64,000 nt of DNA from the NCBI RefSeq assembly GCF_013249015.1, contig NZ_JABRPL010000003.1:58467-122466 (forward strand), read 5' to 3'. This DNA is from Rathayibacter agropyri. GTDB lineage: Bacteria > Actinomycetota > Actinomycetes > Actinomycetales > Microbacteriaceae. The stretch's first letter is position 1. Each line of letters begins with the position of its first letter. Of this stretch, positions 37,094-45,056 are shown piece by piece. Position numbers and translations under genes: made by a program. Under the pieces are notes generated by a model. The model had not been told where the DNA came from. It worked only from the letters and a program-made list of their open reading frames with translations, and made no database searches.

Positions 37094-37762
37094 TCACGGC
37101 GGCGCCTCCGCCCAGCCGTCTCGTCCGACGACCACGTGGGCGACGAATCGCAGCCCGCACGCCTCCGCCCCCTCGGCGAGCGCTCGCGTCGCTGCCCGGT
37201 CGGAGGGCAGAACAGCTGCTTCGCCCGGATGACTGTGCGCGAGTCCGACTCCCGTGGCGCCGCGGGCGAGCACCTCGGCCAGCACGGTGGGCACCGGCAG
37301 CTCGGCATGGGCGGGAGCACCGTCGGCCAGCGTCAGGACGTCGCGGACAACGCCCGACTCACCGAGTGCGACCGCCAGCACGGTCTCGAGCGGGCGGGCG
37401 GCGAGGAGCGGAATGACCAGCTCGGCCAGCCCCTCCGCATCCGTCACCCGAGCGGCACGCGACGCGCGGTTCATCCGTCGCCGCAGCTCGAAAGAGGCGA
37501 CCAGCCGGCACGCGGCGACCTCGCCGACTCCGCGATGCCGCATCAGATCGACCACGCCGGCGCGCGCGACGGCGTCGATGCCGCCGAAGCGCGCCAGAAG
37601 GCGTTGCGCCACGACGGTCGCGTTAGCGCCGCGCACTCCCGCTCCAATCAGCACGGCGAGAGTCTCTGCATCGGTCAGCGCCCCGGGACCCCGCGCACGC
37701 AAGCGCTCGCGCGGTCGCTGCTCGGGAGCGAGGTCGGCCATGCGCGGCGATTCGAAGGACAT
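37094..37762 (-). CDS. RadC/UPF0758 family JAB-domain protein
   Basis: The 222-residue protein has the N-terminal helix-hairpin-helix part (RERLRARGPGALTDAETLAVLIGAG) and a C-terminal JAB metalloprotease-like domain. The motif ends GLAHSHPGEAAVLPSDRAAT, a variant of the usual HNHPSGxPxPSxxD, with one residue less between His and Asp. The Zn ligands may therefore still be complete but spaced unusually. ATG at 37762 is the first Met before the conserved RPRERL; the open frame continues to 37915 without coding bias. The role of RadC proteins in repair is doubtful in general. It lies behind clpB on the same strand, separated by a large hairpin. Confidence 0.85.
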   Translation of the reverse strand: MSFESPRMADLAPEQRPRERLRARGPGALTDAETLAVLIGAGVRGANATVVAQRLLARFGGIDAVARAGVVDLMRHRGVGEVAACRLVASFELRRRMNRASRAARVTDAEGLAELVIPLLAARPLETVLAVALGESGVVRDVLTLADGAPAHAELPVPTVLAEVLARGATGVGLAHSHPGEAAVLPSDRAATRALAEGAEACGLRFVAHVVVGRDGWAEAPP

Positions 37763-37866
37763 ACCCGCGACGCTACGCACGCCTCCGTCGCCACGGGCGC
37801 TCGCGATCACATCTGTGGACGATCTCGCCCTCTTCACCCCCTGTGGAGGAGCCTCCGCCGCCGCTC

Positions 37867-37938
37867 GCCGCCACGAGTGTCCAAAAGTTGTCGCACTCGA
37901 CGCCCAGTGCGACAACTTTTGGACACTCGCGTGGCGGC
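37867..37938. terminator. Long perfect palindrome, likely clpB terminator
   Basis: A 23-bp perfect inverted repeat (37875-37897 and 37906-37928) with an 8-nt loop is extended by a further 8 bp on each side (37867-37874 and 37931-37938) across a 2-nt bulge. The arm contains the AT-rich core CCAAAAGTTGTCGCACT. It lies between the clpB stop (37965) and the radC-like start. It can act as a terminator, but its length and purity exceed the other hairpins here, and it may be a dispersed repeat. Confidence 0.75.
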
Positions 37939-37964
37939 CCCAGGCACCGCGGCGCCCGAGGCGC

Positions 37965-40121
37965 CTACGCCGACGCCGTCAGGCCCGGCGTCACCACCAG
38001 GCTCTCGCCATCCGGCGCCACGTCCACCAGCACCACGTCGCCGTCACGAATCGTCCCGCCGAGCAGCGCCGTCGCGAGCTGGTCGTCAATCGCCCGCTGC
38101 ATCAGCCGACGCAACGGCCGCGCACCGTATTGCGGGTCGTACCCGCGCTCGGCCAGCCAGCTGCGGGCGGCGGGCGTGACCGCGAGATCGAGCCGCCGCT
38201 CCGCCAACCGCCGCGAGAGTCGGTCGACGTACAGCGACACGATCTCCCCCAGCTCGGTACGGTCGAGCGCGTCGAAGATCACGATGTCGTCGAGCCGATT
38301 CACGAATTCGGGCTTGAAGGCTTGGCGCACCATCTGCTGCACCGCCTCCTCTTTCTGCGCCCGCGAGAGCGTGGGATCGACGAGGAACTGCGAACCCAGG
38401 TTCGAGGTGAGGATGAGGATCGTGTTGCGGAAGTCGACAGTCCGCCCCTGCCCGTCGGTCAGCCGCCCGTCGTCCAGCACCTGAAGCAGCACGTCGAACA
38501 CTTCGGGGTGCGCCTTCTCGATCTCGTCAAGCAGCACAACGGAATAGGGGCGACGCCGCACCGCCTCCGTCAGCTGACCGCCCTGCTCGTAGCCGACGTA
38601 GCCGGGAGGAGCCCCCACCAACCGCGAGACGGCAAACTTCTCGCCGTACTCCGACATATCGATGCGCACCATCGCCTTCTCGTCATCGAAGAGGTGGTCG
38701 GCGAGCGCCTTCGCCAGCTCGGTCTTGCCGACGCCGGTAGGCCCGAGGAAGAGAAAGGAGCCGGTGGGCCGGTCGGGGTCGGAGATGCCCGCACGAGTGC
38801 GGCGCACGGCATCGGACACGGCCGAGACGGCCTCGTCCTGCCCGATCAGCCGCCGGTGCAGCTCGGTCTCAAGGTGCAGCAGCTTCTCGGTCTCGCCCTG
38901 AAGCAGCCGACCCACGGGGATGCCGGTCCACGCCGCGATGACCGCCGCGATGTCGTCCGCCGTCACCTGCTCGTTGACCATGCGCCCCTCGACAGGCTCC
39001 TCCTCGACCTCCGCGGCAGCGAGCTCGCGCTCGATCACCGGAATGTCGCCGTACAGCAGCTTCGACGCGCGCTCGAGCTTCCCTTCGCGCTGCGCCCGCT
39101 CGGCCGCGATGCGCAGGGCGTCGAGCCGGTTCTTCAATTCGCCGACGCGGTTGAGGGAGGCGCGCTCACGCTCCCAGCGCTCCTGCAGCTCCTCGAGCTC
39201 GGCGGCGCGCCGCGCGAGGTCCTCCCGCAGCTTCTCGAGCCGCGCCTTCGAAGCCTCGTCCTTCTCCTTCTTCAGCGCCAGCTCCTCCAGCTTTAGCCGG
39301 TCGACGGAGCGGCGCAGCTCGTCGATCTCTACCGGAGCGGAGTCGATCTCCATCCGCAGGCGCGACGCGGCCTCGTCGATCAGATCAATCGCCTTATCCG
39401 GCAGCTGGCGCGCCGTGATGTAGCGATTCGAGAGCGAAGCGGCGGCCACCAGGGCGGAGTCGGCGATGGCGACCTTGTGGTGCGCCTCGTAGCGCTCCTT
39501 CAACCCGCGGAGGATCGCGACCGTGTCCTCCACGCTCGGCTCGCCGACGAACACCTGCTGGAACCGACGCTCCAGCGCCGCGTCCTTCTCGATGTACTGG
39601 CGGTACTCGTCCAGGGTGGTCGCGCCGATCATCCGCAGCTCGCCACGGGCAAGCATGGGCTTGAGCATGTTCGCCGCCGCGACCGAGCCCTCGCCGCCGC
39701 CCGCGCCCATCAGCGTGTGCAGCTCATCAATGAAGGTGATGATCCGGCCGTCGGACTCCTCGATCTCCTGGAGCACCGCCTTCAACCGCTCCTCGAACTC
39801 ACCGCGGTACTTCGCTCCCGCGATCAGCGCCGAAAGGTCGAGGCTCACGAGTTGCTTGCCCTTGAGGCTTTCGGCGACGTCGCCCGCGACGATCCGCTGG
39901 GCGAGCCCCTCGACGACGGCGGTCTTGCCGACGCCGGGCTCGCCGATGAGGACCGGGTTGTTCTTGGTGCGGCGCGTGAGCACCTGGCTGACGCGCCGGA
40001 TTTCGGCGTCGCGCCCGATCACCGGGTCGAGTCTGCCGCTGGCCGCGATCGCGGTCAGGTTGACGCCGTACTGCTCGAGGGCGGACTTTTCGTCCTGCTG
40101 GGGCATTCGACCGGCCTGCAT
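37965..40121 (-). CDS. clpB: ClpB disaggregase lacking the N-domain
   Basis: This hexameric AAA+ chaperone pulls proteins out of aggregates together with DnaK. The 718-residue protein begins directly before the first AAA domain ([20 protein letters not shown]). It has Walker A GEPGVGKT (60-67), Walker B IITFIDE (127-133), the coiled-coil middle domain (about 262-375), a second Walker A GPTGVGKT (460-467) and [15 protein letters not shown]. The roughly 140-residue N-domain of standard ClpB is absent; this seems a lineage trait, not a truncation, because a GGAGGAG ribosome binding site and the operator lie directly upstream of the ATG at 40121. Heat-shock control by HspR is likely from the HAIR element. 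Confidence 0.95.
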   Translation of the reverse strand: MQAGRMPQQDEKSALEQYGVNLTAIAASGRLDPVIGRDAEIRRVSQVLTRRTKNNPVLIGEPGVGKTAVVEGLAQRIVAGDVAESLKGKQLVSLDLSALIAGAKYRGEFEERLKAVLQEIEESDGRIITFIDELHTLMGAGGGEGSVAAANMLKPMLARGELRMIGATTLDEYRQYIEKDAALERRFQQVFVGEPSVEDTVAILRGLKERYEAHHKVAIADSALVAAASLSNRYITARQLPDKAIDLIDEAASRLRMEIDSAPVEIDELRRSVDRLKLEELALKKEKDEASKARLEKLREDLARRAAELEELQERWERERASLNRVGELKNRLDALRIAAERAQREGKLERASKLLYGDIPVIERELAAAEVEEEPVEGRMVNEQVTADDIAAVIAAWTGIPVGRLLQGETEKLLHLETELHRRLIGQDEAVSAVSDAVRRTRAGISDPDRPTGSFLFLGPTGVGKTELAKALADHLFDDEKAMVRIDMSEYGEKFAVSRLVGAPPGYVGYEQGGQLTEAVRRRPYSVVLLDEIEKAHPEVFDVLLQVLDDGRLTDGQGRTVDFRNTILILTSNLGSQFLVDPTLSRAQKEEAVQQMVRQAFKPEFVNRLDDIVIFDALDRTELGEIVSLYVDRLSRRLAERRLDLAVTPAARSWLAERGYDPQYGARPLRRLMQRAIDDQLATALLGGTIRDGDVVLVDVAPDGESLVVTPGLTASA

Positions 40122-40143
40122 GATGGTCTCCTCCGTGGATCGA

Positions 40144-40168
40144 AAGTTGAGTGCGTACGACTCAACTT
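40144..40168. promoter_or_regulatory. HAIR element (HspR operator) upstream of clpB
   Basis: The sequence is a perfect inverted repeat AAGTTGAGT-N7-ACTCAACTT. The core TTGAGT-N7-ACTCAA equals the HspR-associated inverted repeat found before dnaK and clpB operons of actinobacteria (consensus CTTGAGT-N7-ACTCAAG). It ends 23 bp before the clpB start, placing it over the promoter or start region, where HspR would repress until heat shock. Confidence 0.85.
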
Positions 40169-40196
40169 AGCTCGCGGCGAGCCTATTCCCCAGTGG

Positions 40197-40687
40197 TCAG
40201 GCGATCCGGAGACCACCGCGCAGTGACTGGAGAGCGTCGCGGAGGATCGAGCGCAGGCGAGGTTCGCCGATTCCGGTGAGCGCGGCGATCTCGGGCTGCG
40301 AAAAGCGACCGGCCGAGGCCAACAGAAGCAATTCCCGATCGGGCACCCGAGTGCGAGCACCTCGCGGGCAATCGGTCGCCGCGCGGAATCGACCGTCGAG
40401 CCCAGCGTTTCGCAGAGCACTTCGAGCAGCCACAGCACCGGTTCCGGCACCCGGGAACCCTCCCGTGCGCGCCGCCACACAGCGGTGAACACCTCCGTGC
40501 AAAGCCGATCGCGCGCACCGGGATCAGCCTGCACGGTGGAGATGCACGCCGAGAACAGCCCGCCGAAGCGGTCGAAGAGATCGGCGAGCGCGGAGGTGTC
40601 GCCGGTAGAGGCGCGTGAGAGCAGCCCCGCCGCGTCCGTCGTCAGCGCGGGGCGTGCCCCGGCCGCCTCCTCAATTCCCCCACTCAC
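40197..40687 (-). pseudogene. Sigma-70-like regulatory gene with a frameshift
   Basis: From GTG at 40687 one frame encodes a region-2-like part (TSALADLFDRFGGLFSACIS, RLCTEVFTAVWRRAREG) and continues to about 40340. Another frame (ending 40197) then encodes a region-4-like helix-turn-helix (DRELLLLASAGRFSQPEIAALTGI, RLRSILRDALQSLRGGL). Joined by a one-base shift near 40335-40360, they make a protein of about 163 residues in the size range of small ECF-like sigma factors. Either the gene is decayed, or one base is missing or extra in the assembly. It lies directly upstream of clpB and its HAIR element on the same strand. It lacks strong sigma motifs in its DNA-contact helices, so it might be an anti-sigma-like or degenerate sigma protein. 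Confidence 0.6.
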
Positions 40688-41003
40688 AATCCTCAGCGTG
40701 TCACCGCCTCCACGGTGGTGGCACCAGTTGCGCAAAAGGGGGGTGCCGGGTAAGACGGAGTCGCTCTCCGCCGAGCTCGAGATCCCTGAGGAACGCGGAA
40801 GCCGGAAGGGAGCCTGCTCACGGCGGGTGTCGTGCCGGGCAGTCGTCCGCGCGGATGCTGCTCGCGAATGCTCACAGGGGGACGCTTCGAGTTTCCACAC
40901 CCGGGCTCCGGGTCCTCAGCGGATCGGGAGAGGCGTCGGGGCAGTTCTCCACACCTCTCCACAGGTTTGTCCACACCTGTGGAATGGCGGGTCGTCGAGC
41001 GGA
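40688..41003. other. Intergenic region with DnaA-box-like cluster
   Basis: This region contains no gene; short open frames here lack coding bias. Its right part holds four DnaA-box-like 9-mers in 41 bp (40945-40985), listed separately. The left part carries the promoter of the sigma-like gene, with GAGGATT just before its GTG. Confidence 0.55.
40945..40985. other. Cluster of DnaA-box-like sequences
   Basis: TTCTCCACA (40945-40953), CTCTCCACA (40955-40963), TTGTCCACA (40967-40975) and, on the other strand, TTCCACAGG (complement of 40977-40985) are packed together with about 10-12-bp spacing. TTGTCCACA differs at one base from the DnaA consensus TTATCCACA and is accepted as a box in high-GC actinobacteria. 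There is no dnaA, dnaN or AT-rich unwinding region here, so this is not oriC. Confidence 0.4.
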
Positions 41004-41528
41004 TCAGACGTCAACGGCGCGGACGAGACCGTCCTGGACGCCCCCCAGCCAGTCGTAGACGCTGCGGATAGCGGCAGCATTGTCGCCCTGCGGCTGGGCG
41101 CCCTCAGTGTCCGCGATCCCGAGGCGCACAGCCAGCGCAAGCCGCATATCGGTCAGGGCCCGGAGCCACGCGATCGCCTGCGGCTCCTCCAGCCGCACAC
41201 TCACCTCGCCCAGCCCCGCGAACACCCGGTTGTGGCTCGAGCCGTCGCCGGCATCCAGCCCCGTCACGACCGCCCGCGCATCATCCATCTTGCGGCCGGC
41301 GAGATCCGGAGCAGTGAAGCGCCGAAACTCCTCAGCCGCCTCGGCGTCGTCGCGGTACGCATCGGGCAGGAGTCGCGCCAGCGCCGGGTCGGATCGGGCC
41401 TCGGGGGAGGACGCACCCCGGTCGAGCAGCTCCAGCATCTCACCAGCGAGGTGGCGGAGGATCCCGGCCTCCTCACGGTCGAAGCGAGCGACGGCTGCAC
41501 CGGAGGAATCGCGGCGGAACGCGCGCAT
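41004..41528 (-). CDS. DUF2017 family protein
   Basis: The 174-residue soluble, helical protein begins MRAFRRDSSGAAVARFDREEAGILRHL and contains DPALARLLPDAYRDDAEAAEEFRR. It is the DUF2017 family that in actinobacteria directly follows clpS. It starts 13 bp after the clpS stop, so the two are cotranscribed. A role in Clp-dependent proteolysis is suggested only by this conserved linkage. ATG at 41528. Confidence 0.88.
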   Translation of the reverse strand: MRAFRRDSSGAAVARFDREEAGILRHLAGEMLELLDRGASSPEARSDPALARLLPDAYRDDAEAAEEFRRFTAPDLAGRKMDDARAVVTGLDAGDGSSHNRVFAGLGEVSVRLEEPQAIAWLRALTDMRLALAVRLGIADTEGAQPQGDNAAAIRSVYDWLGGVQDGLVRAVDV

Positions 41529-41541
41529 CAGCCCGCCCCGC

Positions 41542-41832
41542 TCATGCGTCGGCCTTCTGCAGCGTCGCCCACAAGCCGTAGCCGTGCATCGCCTCCACGT
41601 GCCGCTCCATCTCCTCGCGGTTCCCGGTCGCCACGACGGCGCGTCCCTCGGTGTGCACCTGGAGCATGAGGCGCTCGGCCTCCGCCCTCCCGAAGCCGAA
41701 GTAGCTGCGGAACACGTACGAGACGTACGACATCAGGTTCACTGGGTCGTCCCAGACCAGGACGATCCACGGCACCTCCGCCGCAGAGCGGGTTGCCAGC
41801 CGCTCGTCCGCGCGCTCGATCGTGTCCGCCAT
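41542..41832 (-). CDS. clpS: ClpS adaptor of the ClpAP/ClpCP protease
   Basis: The 96-residue adaptor delivers N-degron proteins to the Clp chaperone. It has the typical core WIVLVWDDPVNLMSYVSYVF (Asp-Asp-Pro-Val-Asn, peptide-binding pocket) and AERLMLQVHTEGRAVVATGNREEMERHVEAMHGYGLWATLQ. The ATG at 41832 fits the family length. It forms a conserved pair with DUF2017. The LLM oxidoreductase gene lies downstream of the other side on the same strand. Confidence 0.93.
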   Translation of the reverse strand: MADTIERADERLATRSAAEVPWIVLVWDDPVNLMSYVSYVFRSYFGFGRAEAERLMLQVHTEGRAVVATGNREEMERHVEAMHGYGLWATLQKADA

Positions 41833-41912
41833 CCCTCCAGCGTAGGTCGCCCGGGTCTCCTCCCCCACCGAGCATTCAGAAGCGGATCCGCGTTGCTGCG
41901 CCGACGACCGCC

Positions 41913-42839
41913 TCAGGACGAGAGTTGCGGCAGCACCTCGCGGGCGAAGAAGTCGAGGTGCTCAAGGTCCTGCAGATCCATGAACTGCAGGTAGACCCGC
42001 TCGACGCCCGCCTCGCGGAGCGATTCGAGGCGGTCGACCGCCTCCTGCACGCCACCCGCCACACCGTGCTCGCGCAACTCGGTCGGCTCGCGACCGATCG
42101 CGGCGGCTCGGCGCGTGAACTCCGCCTCATCGCCTCCGCCGACCGCGATCAGCGCGACCGAGTGCACGATGGACGACGGCTCACGCCCGATCGCCCGGCA
42201 CGCCTCATCGACCCGCGCGAAAGCGCCCGGGATCGCGTCGAACTCGGGGAACGGCAGGTTGAACTCGCTTGCGAAGCGCGCCGCGAGCGCCGGAGTCCGC
42301 CGGGGCCCGCCTCCGCCCACAATCACCGGCAGCGGCAACCGCGCGGGCTTCGGCAGTGCCGGCGAGTCGGTCAGCGTGTAGTGCTCGCCCGCGAACGAGT
42401 ACAGCTCCCCGACCGGCGTCGACCACAGGCCGGTAACGATCTCGAGCTGCTCCTCGAGCAGGTCGAAGCGACGGGGCGGAAAAGGAATGCCGTACGCGGC
42501 GTGCTCCTGTTCGAACCAGCCGGTGCCGAGGCCGAGCTCGACGCGACCGCCCGACATCGCGTCCACCTGCGCCACCTGGATCGCCAGGATGCCCGGTGGT
42601 CGGTAGGTGACGGACGAGACGAGGGTACCGAGCGCGACCCGCTCGGTCTCGCGAGCCAGGCCGGCGAGAGTCGTCCACGCATCCGAAGGGCCGACGCCGG
42701 GGTCGCCGTCTCCCATCCGGAGGTAGTGGTCGGAGCGGAAGAAGCCGTCGTAGCCGAGGGCTTCGGTGGCCTGCGCGACGGCAAGGAGATCCTCGTAGCT
42801 CGCGCCCTGCTGGGGTTCGGTAAACACTCTGAACTGCAC
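41913..42839 (-). CDS. LLM class F420/FMN-dependent oxidoreductase
   Basis: The 308-residue TIM-barrel enzyme begins VQFRVFTEPQQGASYEDLLAVAQATEALG (GTG at 42839). It has GYDGFFRSDHYL, GTLVSSVTYRPPGILAIQVAQVDAMSGGRVELGLGTGW (the cofactor-binding segment) and LPVIVGGGGPRRT. This is the luciferase-like class that in actinobacteria mostly uses F420; the substrate is unknown. Although the frame extends to 43010, the upstream part reads as non-coding. It is transcribed toward clpS with 80 bp between. Confidence 0.88.
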   Translation of the reverse strand: MQFRVFTEPQQGASYEDLLAVAQATEALGYDGFFRSDHYLRMGDGDPGVGPSDAWTTLAGLARETERVALGTLVSSVTYRPPGILAIQVAQVDAMSGGRVELGLGTGWFEQEHAAYGIPFPPRRFDLLEEQLEIVTGLWSTPVGELYSFAGEHYTLTDSPALPKPARLPLPVIVGGGGPRRTPALAARFASEFNLPFPEFDAIPGAFARVDEACRAIGREPSSIVHSVALIAVGGGDEAEFTRRAAAIGREPTELREHGVAGGVQEAVDRLESLREAGVERVYLQFMDLQDLEHLDFFAREVLPQLSS

Positions 42840-43088
42840 GCGTCCAGCCTCGCGCACGGGGAGTGGATCGCGCGAGCCCACAGCCGGACCCCTGCGTTCC
42901 ACGGCAGGCCGCCGGCGACGAGAAGACCCCATCTCCGAGCACCCGTCCTCACCGGACGCCCACGCCACCCTGCCGTTCAGCGTCGTGGTGATCCTGATGT
43001 GCGTGGCCACCGTGATCGCGTTCTGGAGGGAGATTCGCGCGTACGACCGCGCCCGGCGCTCAGGCTGCGGTCATCGCGGAAGTGAGCG

Positions 43089-43859
43089 TCACTGCGTGTT
43101 GGTGAAGATGGCTTTCGGGCGGTCGTAATCGGTTCTGACCTCGACGACCAACGACTTGGGGTCCGCCACAGAGAAGGCCTGGCGCCAGGTCACCGAGCCG
43201 CCGGGCAGGATCGAGGTCCGAGGCTGTTCGAACTTCTCGGTGGAGGAGAAGTCGTAGATGCGGCTCGCCTCGACGCCACCGGAGGAGACATCGACTGTGA
43301 GCTGCGGGTCGAAGGCCTTGTCGGAGTCATTCTTGATCGCGAAGGTCAGCACCACCTGGTGTGCCTGGTCGGCACCCGTGGCTCTCGCGCCGGGCTGGTA
43401 GGTGGCCGGCTCCGCGACTCCAATCGCAACCTTGTCGTCGTAGATGACGCCGTCGTTGAACTTCGCGATGAGCTGCTGGTCGGCAGGGCGAGGGGCCGAG
43501 GACGAGTCGGACGAGCGGGAAAGCCCCTCGAGCTGTCGCTCCCGCACGGTGTTCACCAGCCCGACGGCCGTGATCACGAGGATGACGATCGTGAGCACGA
43601 GACCGACCGCACCGAGGACGAGACCGGTCACCCCAAAGCTCTTCGGCGGCTTCTTCTTTGCCAGGGCCACGATTCCGAGGACGATCGCGGCGAGGGCGGC
43701 GAGACCGCCGAGGAGCGGGACGAGAGCGAGCGGCACGGCCGCAATCCCGACGATCAGCGCGGCGAGGGCGAGACCGCTGCGGGCGGGCGACGCGGGAGGC
43801 GCACCGTGGGAGCCGGAGAACGGCGGAACGGGCGGGGTTGATGTCTGAGATTCCGTCAT
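43089..43859 (-). CDS. Membrane protein with DUF4190-like N-terminus and DUF4352-like extracellular domain
   Basis: The 256-residue protein starts with a Pro/Ser-rich segment, then two pairs of hydrophobic helices (about residues 28-70 and 75-105) of DUF4190 type (LALAALIVGIAAVPLALVPLLGG; GVTGLVLGAVGLVL). The C-terminal beta-sandwich (about 135-256) resembles DUF4352-type domains that follow membrane anchors in Gram-positive bacteria: VIYDDKVAIGVAEPATYQPG, VVLTFAIKNDSDKAFDP. Function is unknown. Transcribed alone. The 249 bp between its end and the LLM gene hold a short frame with one hydrophobic helix (about 42960-43010, plus strand) without a believable start. Confidence 0.75.
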   Translation of the reverse strand: MTESQTSTPPVPPFSGSHGAPPASPARSGLALAALIVGIAAVPLALVPLLGGLAALAAIVLGIVALAKKKPPKSFGVTGLVLGAVGLVLTIVILVITAVGLVNTVRERQLEGLSRSSDSSSAPRPADQQLIAKFNDGVIYDDKVAIGVAEPATYQPGARATGADQAHQVVLTFAIKNDSDKAFDPQLTVDVSSGGVEASRIYDFSSTEKFEQPRTSILPGGSVTWRQAFSVADPKSLVVEVRTDYDRPKAIFTNTQ

Positions 43860-43943
43860 CGCTCTAGCCTGCCCGAAATGACCTCCTCCGCGCGCGTTGG
43901 CGCGGGATGCGTGTCGCTGGATGTCAGTGGGGCGAGCGGCCGA

Positions 43944-44147
43944 TCAGCTGGGCGAGGGGACGACAGGGTGCTCCGGCGGGTCCTGGTCGTCGTCGAGTCG
44001 CGCATCGGCGCCCTCGTCCAGCGCCTCGTCTGGCGCCTCCGGATCGTCACTGTCGGCCGGGTCCTCCGGCGGCACCGGCAGGGAGTCGACGTCGGGGCGG
44101 GTGGTGTGGGTAACGTCCTCGGGGGCGTTGAAGCCGAAGCTGCTCAT
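43944..44147 (-). CDS. Small highly acidic protein
   Basis: ATG at 44147, with GAGAGGG 6 bases upstream, opens a 67-residue frame: MSSFGFNAPEDVTHTTRPDVDSLPVPPEDPADSDD, then an Asp/Glu/Pro-rich tail. There is no cysteine or hydrophobic core, so it is probably disordered. Small acidic proteins of this type occur in many Microbacteriaceae, with no known function. The frame could be fortuitous in GC-rich DNA, but the ribosome binding site and start support it. Confidence 0.5.
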   Translation of the reverse strand: MSSFGFNAPEDVTHTTRPDVDSLPVPPEDPADSDDPEAPDEALDEGADARLDDDQDPPEHPVVPSPS

Positions 44148-44218
44148 GGTTCCCTCTCCGCGGCACAGACGGAAGGCAGCGCCGCTCTCGGCAGCCTAAG
44201 TCGCCCTCTCTGACGCGG

Positions 44219-45028
44219 TCACGGCCTTGACGCACCGCGTCCGGTCACTATCCCGCCCGCTATTCCCCTCGCGATCTGATCGAGCAAGGCACCTCGTCGG
44301 CCGAGGTCCCTGGTCCAGAGATCGTCTCGCCCGAACGTGAAACTCCTCACGAGCAGACCTGCATCCACCCCGGCCCACCGGTGCAGCAGATCCACCCGAT
44401 TCTCGGCGCTCAACACGGAGCCGATGTCGACGCCGAGGAGGAAGGCTTTGCCGAGATCCCCATCCCACTCCAGCCGGTCCATCAGATCTTCATTGTCTAA
44501 TGACCATACCTGGCCATCAATCATCGGGTCCTCCTGATACCAGTAGGCGACGAGCGCGAGATCCTGAGCGTCCTTCTCCTGACCATAAACGGATTGATCG
44601 ATGAATGCTCGCATCTTAAGAGCGCCGTATCCCGCGGCGCTCGGCAACCGGATTGTGATGCCAGACGGGAGCGTAAGTAGCTCACTCCGAGCAAAGACAT
44701 CGTTGAATCCGAAGACGATGAGCGCCTCTCCCCGACGAGGCGGCAACGTGATCCCTTGGGGATCCTCCACCTCACCGAAAGGCATGACATCAACGATGAC
44801 GCCCTCAATCCGATACCGGATGCCGGTGCTCCCCGTCCTCGCATAGGTCCTCGCCAGCTCGTCGTAGGAGTGCCAGTCCGGCACCGCCAGCCCGAGATCG
44901 AGATCCGTCGTCGAGCGAAGCCTGAATGTGTGGCCACGGGCAGCGTGAAGGAGGTTTCGCGCCTCCGCTCCCATGAGCAGTAGTGAATCGGTGTCCACGC
45001 TCGTGCGTTCAGCGATCGACGACACCAC
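44219..45028 (-). CDS. AbiEii-like nucleotidyltransferase toxin of a type IV toxin-antitoxin pair
   Basis: The 269-residue protein has the nucleotidyltransferase pattern LLLMGAEARNLLHAARGHTFRLRSTTDLDLGLAV (GA-x-A, then T-x-DLDL) followed by VIVDVMPFGEVE with the third acidic position. That agrees with AbiEii/MenA-type toxins, which modify tRNA 3' ends and stop translation. The GTG at 45028 begins 28 bp after the upstream AbiEi gene, in the usual antitoxin-toxin order; there is no good ribosome binding site, so translation may be coupled. Base composition is lower in GC than the core. A housekeeping role is unlikely. The substrate cannot be told. Confidence 0.75.
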   Translation of the reverse strand: MVSSIAERTSVDTDSLLLMGAEARNLLHAARGHTFRLRSTTDLDLGLAVPDWHSYDELARTYARTGSTGIRYRIEGVIVDVMPFGEVEDPQGITLPPRRGEALIVFGFNDVFARSELLTLPSGITIRLPSAAGYGALKMRAFIDQSVYGQEKDAQDLALVAYWYQEDPMIDGQVWSLDNEDLMDRLEWDGDLGKAFLLGVDIGSVLSAENRVDLLHRWAGVDAGLLVRSFTFGRDDLWTRDLGRRGALLDQIARGIAGGIVTGRGASRP

Positions 45029-45056
45029 CCCATCGACGACATCGAAACATCGAGGA

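Noticed and set aside
37254-39296. 680-codon plus-strand frame opposite radC and clpB
   Set aside because: It is a shadow of the clpB frame; the minus strand carries complete, motif-rich proteins and the regulatory site.
40945-40985. Chromosomal replication origin
   Set aside because: Only a short cluster of DnaA-like boxes is seen, with no dnaA or dnaN gene and no AT-rich unwinding region.
42900-43088. Possible small plus-strand gene with a hydrophobic segment (FSVVVILMCVATVIAFW)
   Set aside because: There is no believable start codon or ribosome binding site, and the frame begins inside sequence opposite the LLM gene's upstream region. It may still be tested by RNA-seq.
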